Assembly (NCBI GenBank): GCA_030425545.1
Contig: JAUIAC010000031.1
Span: forward strand, 1 to 35,162
DNA length: 35,162 nt
Source: a bacterium
GTDB lineage: Bacteria > Myxococcota_A > UBA9042
Direction: 5' to 3'
The translations under genes were made by a program, and so were the position numbers. Of this stretch, positions 29,804 to 35,162 are shown one piece after another (within the stretch, counting starts at the first letter, position 1; the number at the start of each line of letters is the position of its first letter). The notes below the pieces were generated by a model. The model was not told where the DNA came from. It saw only the letters and a program-made list of their open reading frames with translations, and searched no databases.

Positions 29804-32056
29804 TCAGGCGGCCCGTCGGCGGAGCCACAGCGCTGCGCCGGCCAGCAGCAGGGCCCACGTGAGCCCGGCGCTGCCGCCCGACGGGGCGCGGCGGTCAGCT
29901 GGCGCCGCGCTGCAGCCGCCACTGCGCGTGCCGCCACCTTGCACCGGCACCAGACCGTTGCCGCCCACCACGTCGACACCGGACGCGTCGCCGCCTGTGC
30001 CACCCGCGTCAGCCGCGCCGGCGGGGACATAGCACGCTCCATAGGTCGAAGAGAGCGGGTTGCACTTCTGCCCAGCCGGACAGGCCGAGGCGGCCGGGTT
30101 GCACGGCACGCCACAGCGCGGCTCGTTGTTCTTGGTCACGTCCTTGTCGCAGAAGAGCGAGAGGCAGAGGTCGTCGCCAAGGCAGAACTTGCCGTTGGGG
30201 ACGGTACCGCGCGTCGTGCAGTAGCCCTTGGTGCCGCCCTTGGCCAAGCGCAGGCAGCCCTCGTTGTCACCGCAGGGCTGCTCCGCGGCGGCGATGTCGC
30301 ACGCGACGCGACAGGTGCCGTTGCCGCAGACGCTCGACGCGCACTCGGAATCCCCACCACACGGCTCACCCCCCGCCACGCAACCCACGGGTTTCGAAGG
30401 GAAGCAGGCCGCACCGCTGGACGTGTTCTGGCAGGCCATGCCACAGGGGCACGAGGTGGGCTCACCGAGGGTGCACGACTGGCTGCACACCTTGCCGGCG
30501 TCGCCAGCGAGGATGCACTTGCCGCCAGCGCACTGCTCGTCGAACTTGCAGAGCCCGCCGCTGGCGATGTTCTCCTTGCCTGGCAGGCAGCCCTGATAGC
30601 CCTCGCCCTGGCTCACGCACTTGAAGTCTTTGTCACAGTCGCCAGCCGTCGTGCACTTGGCGCGGCAGATGCCCACCGTCGCCTGCAGGTCGGCCTTCAT
30701 GCACACGCCCGTGGCGCACTCCGCGGGGTCCTGGCACTCCTCGCCGACCTTCTTGAGCACCGGGCCCGTGGGCTTGACGCACACCCCGTTGCCCCCTGGC
30801 AGCGTCTGACACTCGAGCCCCGAGGCGCAGTCCCCGGCGTTGCCCGGCGTGCACGGCGTCTGACACGTGCCCTGCAGGCACAGCAGCGAGGCGCACTCGT
30901 TGGACTTGTCGCAGCTCTCGCCCAGGGACTTCTTGGTCGCGCTGCCGCCGCCCGGATCCTTCAAGCAGGCGCCCTTGGTCGGCTGGCTCTGGTAGCCGTA
31001 GCAGAGGAAGCCCGAGGGGCAGTTCTTCTGCTGCGGGTTGCACCCCTGGACGCAGAACGACTGACCGCCCACCACCTGACAATAGTAGGGCGACTTGCAG
31101 TCACTCGCGCCCGTGCACGTGTCGCCGAGCGTCTTGGTGCCGGCGGTCTTGAGCGGCCCCCACACGCACTTGCCGGAGCTGCAGGTGTACTTGGCGGTGT
31201 AGGCCTCCTTGCCGCCGTTGCTCTTGTGCACCACGTAGGGGCAGTCGCCGTCGTTCTTACACGCGTAGGAGCCGTTCTTCGGGTTGAGAAAGCAGATGGC
31301 CTTCTCGTCGTCGAAGTTCAGGCTCGCGCTCCAGCCGTAGGGCTGCACGTTGGGAGCCATGGTCGGTGGGTCGTTGCTGGGCCAGCCCCCGAGGTTGTGC
31401 ATCACGCCGAAGAAGTGGCCCTGCTCGTGGATCGCCACGCTGAGCAGGTGCGACTTGCCCTTGCCGGCCTTGTAGGCGTCGGTCACCCAGTTCTGCTGGT
31501 AGCCGTTGAACGCGATGTCGCTCTCGACGATGGCGCCCTTGTAGTTGTGAAGCGCTACAGTCACTCCAAGCACGTAAGAACCGAAACTCCAAGCGTTGTT
31601 CTCGACGAACACCAGCTCGTTGCGGCCGTTGTTCTTGTAGCCGATGGGCATGAGCTTCTTGTTGTACGCAGCGGGGCAGTCCGTGTCGGCCTTGCAGGTC
31701 TTGCCCTTGTCGTACAGGCACTTCCCGAGGGCCGTGTTGCAGTGGTAGCCCTCGGTGAACGTGAGCTGGCCGCACTTGACGTCCATCCACCCCTCGAAGC
31801 CCTTGCGCAGCTCGTCGAGGGCCGTGGCCTTGGGCATGTTGTCGGAGCCGTCAGGGTGCAGGAAGTAGTAGACCTTGGTCTGCTTGTACTGCTTGACGTT
31901 CTTGGACGACGACGACGCCGTGGTGATCGAGAAGGCGTGCGCGACCTTCGGCGCGGCCACCGCCAGGGCGACCAGGGCGGCGGACATGGCCGCGGCGCGG
32001 CGTGCGGGAGAGAGACGGCGGTCCGCCCGGTTGGCGTGGCGTCGAGTCGCGTGCAT
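29804..32056 (-). CDS. Secreted metzincin metalloprotease with MYXO-CTERM tail
   Basis: Exported zinc protease of 750 residues. It has a signal peptide (about 20-40) and then a matrixin-like catalytic domain with the full metzincin zinc site HEQGHFFGVMH (H210, E211, H214, H220) and the Met-turn PTMAP downstream. The rest (about 260-700) is a chain of small cysteine-rich modules of the form GxxCxxxxxCxSxLCxxxxC, as in other myxobacterial surface proteins. The C-terminus is a MYXO-CTERM-type sorting signal: SGGCS (Cys about 715), a hydrophobic helix TWALLLAGAALWL and RRR. By family knowledge this directs lipid attachment and surface anchoring through a rhombosortase-like protease. The ATG has GGAG upstream. 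It lies downstream of the small exported protein on the same strand and may share its transcript. Confidence 0.93.
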   Translation of the reverse strand: MHATRRHANRADRRLSPARRAAAMSAALVALAVAAPKVAHAFSITTASSSSKNVKQYKQTKVYYFLHPDGSDNMPKATALDELRKGFEGWMDVKCGQLTFTEGYHCNTALGKCLYDKGKTCKADTDCPAAYNKKLMPIGYKNNGRNELVFVENNAWSFGSYVLGVTVALHNYKGAIVESDIAFNGYQQNWVTDAYKAGKGKSHLLSVAIHEQGHFFGVMHNLGGWPSNDPPTMAPNVQPYGWSASLNFDDEKAICFLNPKNGSYACKNDGDCPYVVHKSNGGKEAYTAKYTCSSGKCVWGPLKTAGTKTLGDTCTGASDCKSPYYCQVVGGQSFCVQGCNPQQKNCPSGFLCYGYQSQPTKGACLKDPGGGSATKKSLGESCDKSNECASLLCLQGTCQTPCTPGNAGDCASGLECQTLPGGNGVCVKPTGPVLKKVGEECQDPAECATGVCMKADLQATVGICRAKCTTAGDCDKDFKCVSQGEGYQGCLPGKENIASGGLCKFDEQCAGGKCILAGDAGKVCSQSCTLGEPTSCPCGMACQNTSSGAACFPSKPVGCVAGGEPCGGDSECASSVCGNGTCRVACDIAAAEQPCGDNEGCLRLAKGGTKGYCTTRGTVPNGKFCLGDDLCLSLFCDKDVTKNNEPRCGVPCNPAASACPAGQKCNPLSSTYGACYVPAGAADAGGTGGDASGVDVVGGNGLVPVQGGGTRSGGCSAAPADRRAPSGGSAGLTWALLLAGAALWLRRRAA

Positions 32057-32219
32057 GGGGCGCTCCAGGTGCTGGCGCAGCGGCGGCCGGCGGGCGGTGT
32101 CACGGGTCGCCGCGACGCGGCTTCGGCGCGTGGCGGGCGTGACGGGCCGACGCGGAGGTCGGCGGGGCGAGCGCGGCTGTCGTCGTCCTGGGGGGCGGCC
32201 GCGGGGTGACGCAGTCGGG

Positions 32220-32960
32220 TCAGGGCTTCCGCGGCGCCAGCGCGCGGCGCGGCAGCGGCACGGCCACCCGCGGCTTTGCCGTCGCGCCGGTCGGAGCCTT
32301 GGCGGCGGCGGCCTTCTGGCGCGCGTGGAGCGCGACGTAGCCGCGGATCTCCTTGCGCAGGCTCGCGAGCGGCTGGTCGAAGCGCGGCGGCTGCAGCAAG
32401 AGCGGCTTCGCGTGGGAGTCGGCGTGGACCATGCGTCCCTGCGCGTCACGACGGACGAAGTGCACGTCGCCGAGCCCGCGGTGCACGCGCGAGATGCCCT
32501 TGGCGTCGCGGAACACGTGGAACTTGCCCTGCGGCGCGCCGGTGAGCGTGTAGCCGCGAGCGTGCTTCTCGAGCAGCACCACCACCTCTTCGCCCTGCTG
32601 GAAGGTCGGCATGCCGGGCACCGACCAGGTCAAGCCGTCGGCCGTCGACCCGCCCACCAGCTCCCAGGTGAAGGTGCGCCCCACCCGCTTGGCGTCGCCC
32701 TTGTAGACCTCGACGACACGCAGCGTGAACTCGGTGAACACGGCCAGCCCCTTGGCCCGCCGGTCGATGACGCGCGTGCGGGTGATCTGGCCGTGCAGCA
32801 CCAGCTCCGACGTCTTGACCAGCTCCGACAGCGGCACCTTGAGCACGGTCATCGCGTGGCCCGGTGTGGCGTGCAGCGCCACGCCGGCGCACAGGAGCGC
32901 GGCCAGCGCGGCGGCCAGCAGGGCGGGCCGGACGCGGCTGAGATGGAGGGAGCGAATCAT
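32220..32960 (-). CDS. Small exported protein of unknown function, next to the metalloprotease
   Basis: A 246-residue exported protein with a signal peptide (ALLAAALAALLCAGVAL, cleavage near GHA). The mature part has an alternating hydrophobic, beta-rich pattern (SELVLHGQITRTRVID, FTLRVVEVYKGD, GEEVVVLLEK) and then a basic, Ala/Pro-rich C-terminus. I recognise the general pattern as one often encoded beside matrixin-type proteases in Myxococcota, but I know no function. The ATG at 32960 is preferred over the GTG at 32966 because GAGAGG lies 5-6 nt upstream of it. It lies 163 bp upstream of the metalloprotease gene, so a chaperone, inhibitor or joint surface role is possible from context only. 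Confidence 0.78.
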   Translation of the reverse strand: MIRSLHLSRVRPALLAAALAALLCAGVALHATPGHAMTVLKVPLSELVKTSELVLHGQITRTRVIDRRAKGLAVFTEFTLRVVEVYKGDAKRVGRTFTWELVGGSTADGLTWSVPGMPTFQQGEEVVVLLEKHARGYTLTGAPQGKFHVFRDAKGISRVHRGLGDVHFVRRDAQGRMVHADSHAKPLLLQPPRFDQPLASLRKEIRGYVALHARQKAAAAKAPTGATAKPRVAVPLPRRALAPRKP

Positions 32961-33032
32961 GGGCACCTCTCGGCGGGAGGGGGGGCAGGAACGCGGCGGA
33001 AGCCTACCAGAGCCTCAGGAGCCCCGGCTACG

Positions 33033-33168
33033 TCAGGCCGCTTTGCACGCCCGCAAGACGCGCACAGGGCGACACTTCTTCACGGGCGGGGCGGTCGCCA
33101 TGGGCGTTCGGGTCGCGACGTCCGGGCACACCTCCACGGGGCGCTCAGGGCCGTCGGCGCACTCGACG
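33033..33168 (-). other. Possible frameshifted coding tail of the methyltransferase gene
   Basis: Just past the stop codon at 33169, another minus-strand frame is open down to a TGA at 33033. It reads about 45 codons with mostly G or C in third position and a cysteine-spaced peptide (CSVECADGPERPVEVC near the start, then KKCRPV and RACKAA). No good start codon or ribosome-binding site precedes it. It may be a C-terminal extension reached by a frameshift, a decayed small gene or chance. Nothing else is seen between the two genes. Confidence 0.25.
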
Positions 33169-35055
33169 CTACACCGGGCTGCCGGCGGCCCGCTTCTTCC
33201 GCCAGGTGCGCCCCAGCTCCCGCTGCTTGGCCAGGAGCGCCGTGGCGTCCTGCACCGCGGCCTCGAGACGGGCGGCGTCGGCGCCCCCACGGTCGACCGC
33301 CAGGGCCTTGGCCGCCATCTCCAGCGCCGTCTCCAGGTCACCGCGCCGTCGGTGGACCAGGTAGAGGTTGAACCAGCCCTTGAAGTGCTCGGGGTTCGCG
33401 CGGGTCGCCCGCTCAAAGCAGGCCTGCGACGCGTCGAGCTTCTCGTCGAACCAGTGGACGTCGCCCAGGCAGTTCCACGCGGGCGCCCCGTACCACGGGT
33501 TGATGCGCAGGGCCTCGGTGACCAGCATGCGGGCCAGCTCGAGGTTGCGGGCGCGGCGCAGCGCGTAGTCGGCAGCTTCAGCGAGCAGGACCCAGTTGTC
33601 GCGCTCCATGGCGAGCGCTTGGCGGTAGCCCTCCATGGCGGCGTTGGGGTCTCGGGCAGCCTTGCGCGCGGCCTCCACCGCCTGCTGGAGCGCGACAAAC
33701 GCGGCCGGATCGAACTGGGCGCGGAAGGCGGCCCGCGTCGCGTCGAGCGCGGCCTTGGCCACGAGCCGTGTCTTGATGGCCGACTCGCCCTCGCCCTCTG
33801 GCGCCGTGCTCGTGCCTCGCGGGCTGCCGTCTTCACCCGGCAGGGAGACCCAGCTGTCCAGCGCGAAGTGGTTGACGCCGATGGCGGTGGTGCTGCCGTA
33901 GTGCTGGTAGAGGTGGCTGCTGTTCGCGCTCGCGGCCGCGCTCGGGCCGTAGTCGCGGTAGAGCAAGAAGCCGTCTGGGCGCAGCGCCGCCAACGTGCTG
34001 GCCACCGACGCCATGGCGCCGGCGGAGTGCAGCACCCACGTGTGCCGGTGAGGATCCGGCGCGTCGGCGGCCTCGGCGCTCGCTTCGGGATCGGCGGTGT
34101 CGGCGGCGGTGTCGGCGGCGGTGTCGGGTGCTTCGTCGGTAGCCTTCACCGCTTCCGCGTCGAGCGAGGCCTCGATGAGGTCTGCGACGCGCTCCAGCTC
34201 AGCGCGGTCGCTGTGGCCCTGGTCGGCGAGCGGCGCCAGGGTGAGATCCAGGTCGAAGAGCGGATACAGCGGGACCAGTCGGCTCAGATCGTCGGCGGCG
34301 CGGCTCGCGGCGAGGGCGCGCACCTGGTCCACCGAGACGTTGGTGAAGCGCGCCAGCCCCTCGGGGTGACGCAGCACCGTGCGGGCCATGAGCACCGACC
34401 AGCGATCCTTGGGCGGCTCGGCGTCGCCGTCCCGCGCGGTGCTGCGGCGGAACACGTTCGCCGGCAGCACGCAGAGCAGATAGGTGTGGCTGACCATGCG
34501 CAAGCGGCCCGTGAGGTCGACCACGCCGCTGCCGTCGATGGGGTGCACGGTCGCTGGCGCGAGGGCGTCGGCCTGGGCCAACACCACGCGCTCGCTGTGC
34601 CGTTCGAACACGCCGTTGTCGCGCGCGTCGGTCAACATCTTGGGGGTGGCGTCCGTGGCGTACCAGGTCAGCCGCTCGTACCAGTCCTTGCCCGTCGCAG
34701 CGCAGCGCTCCTTGAAGCGGTCGAGCAGCTGCACCGAGTGCAGCCCGAGCCCCATGGCGATCTCCATGCCCACGATCTCGTCTTCCAGCTCTCCCGCCGC
34801 GTCCGCCTCGGCGCAGTTGGCGTAGAGCACCTCGGCGGCGCGATAAGCGCTCATGCCCCCCTGGTTGATCAGGTTGGGGACCTCGTTGGTGGTGAAGGCC
34901 TGGGCCCCGCGCTGCTGAAAGGCCAGCTGGCCCAGGTGCCAGTCCAGGCAGTGGGTGAGCGGAGCCCAGTCCTGCAACACCGGGGACGCCTCCGCCGAGG
35001 CGGGCGCCGCGTCGGCGGCGGGAGACGGGGTCGCATCGACAGGCTGGTCGGCCAT
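33169..35055 (-). CDS. Methyltransferase-like domain fused to TPR repeats
   Basis: Protein of 628 residues of uncertain function. The N-terminus is acidic and Ala-rich. Residues about 95-160 look like the start of a class I SAM-dependent methyltransferase fold, with the glycine-rich MEIAMGLGLHS near 97-107 and a TDATPKMLTDA stretch after it. The fold is interrupted by a long segment (about 200-335) that includes a 12-bp-repeat-encoded Asp-Thr-Ala-Ala tract. It resumes at LRPDGFLLYRDYGPS, a late methyltransferase strand whose RDYG recalls METTL2/6/8 tRNA m3C enzymes. The C-terminal part (488-590) holds about three TPR units. AGGAGA lies 7 nt before the ATG. The enzyme class is inferred from weak motifs, and a non-catalytic scaffold is possible. 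Confidence 0.7.
   Translation of the reverse strand: MADQPVDATPSPAADAAPASAEASPVLQDWAPLTHCLDWHLGQLAFQQRGAQAFTTNEVPNLINQGGMSAYRAAEVLYANCAEADAAGELEDEIVGMEIAMGLGLHSVQLLDRFKERCAATGKDWYERLTWYATDATPKMLTDARDNGVFERHSERVVLAQADALAPATVHPIDGSGVVDLTGRLRMVSHTYLLCVLPANVFRRSTARDGDAEPPKDRWSVLMARTVLRHPEGLARFTNVSVDQVRALAASRAADDLSRLVPLYPLFDLDLTLAPLADQGHSDRAELERVADLIEASLDAEAVKATDEAPDTAADTAADTADPEASAEAADAPDPHRHTWVLHSAGAMASVASTLAALRPDGFLLYRDYGPSAAASANSSHLYQHYGSTTAIGVNHFALDSWVSLPGEDGSPRGTSTAPEGEGESAIKTRLVAKAALDATRAAFRAQFDPAAFVALQQAVEAARKAARDPNAAMEGYRQALAMERDNWVLLAEAADYALRRARNLELARMLVTEALRINPWYGAPAWNCLGDVHWFDEKLDASQACFERATRANPEHFKGWFNLYLVHRRRGDLETALEMAAKALAVDRGGADAARLEAAVQDATALLAKQRELGRTWRKKRAAGSPV
34096..34126. repeat. 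12-bp tandem repeat in the methyltransferase-TPR gene
   Basis: Two full copies and part of a third of GGTGTCGGCGGC. On the minus strand they encode Asp-Thr-Ala-Ala repeats in a linker between the two halves of the methyltransferase-like domain. The unit keeps the frame on expansion, and its GTGTCGG core is shared with the ATPase repeat at 1-44. Confidence 0.75.
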
Positions 35056-35162
35056 GGGCTCTCCTGGGGCGCGAGGGCGGTGCGCTGACGGTGTAGCACG
35101 GTCGTCGGGCGGCGAAAATGTGCGGCGCCACGCCCGCGACCACCCCTTACGTGCCCTCGGTC

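Noticed and set aside
1..35162. CRISPR arrays, tRNA or rRNA genes, phage genes, replication origin
   Set aside because: None was recognised by reading both strands; the tandem repeats present are short, contiguous and mostly coding. Small RNAs without strong structure could be missed by eye.

Overview
The window is a very GC-rich bacterial chromosome segment, about 35 kb and densely coding, with no rRNA, tRNA, CRISPR array or transposase that I can recognise. The best guess for the host is a member of the Myxococcota (former Deltaproteobacteria). The evidence is a secreted metalloprotease ending in a MYXO-CTERM-type sorting tail (Gly-Gly-Cys, then a hydrophobic helix and an Arg cluster), a second exported protein with the short cysteine repeats common in myxobacterial surface proteins, and sigma-54 regulation. 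The lineage below phylum cannot be set from this sequence alone.

Layout. 1-2134 (-): N-terminal two thirds of a CcoI/FixI-like copper P-type ATPase, cut by the window edge, divergent from an exported cysteine-repeat protein (2294-3964, +). 4001-8924: a signalling block with an NtrC-family sigma-54 activator, a stand-alone receiver, an NtrB-like PAS histidine kinase and an RpoH-like sigma factor. Between kinase and sigma factor lie two identical palindromes and a sigma-54 promoter matching the consensus at every core position. 9211-9372: a cluster of hairpins with 14-bp terminal inverted repeats between convergent genes. 9368-11442 (-): a DprE2-like dehydrogenase and DprE1-like oxidase, overlapping by 4 nt. 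11527-13549 (-): an operon of an Mpo1-like protein, a complete MutH endonuclease and an unknown protein. 13720-17005 (-): a lytic transglycosylase lipoprotein and a HAD phosphatase.

17374-20104 holds a ReAV-type L-asparaginase, a SpoU/TrmH RNA methyltransferase and ApaH. 20220-22341 is a MoxR ATPase / CoxE-like VWA pair. 22422-24400 carries an exported ApbE-like protein and a rhomboid-fold membrane protein, both missing key catalytic residues. 24569-29778 has a small membrane protein and a 1467-residue PutA. 29804-35055 (-) has the MYXO-CTERM metalloprotease, a small exported protein and a methyltransferase-TPR fusion.

How the parts may work together. The clearest circuit is kinase to NtrC-type activator, then to a sigma-54 promoter (with the twin palindromes as candidate enhancer), then to an RpoH-like sigma factor. 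This would be a two-step sigma cascade encoded in about 5 kb. Most of the rest is house-keeping or cell-envelope function in small independent operons. The points most worth testing are that cascade, MutH outside its usual Gammaproteobacterial range, and the degenerate rhomboid and ApbE proteins.
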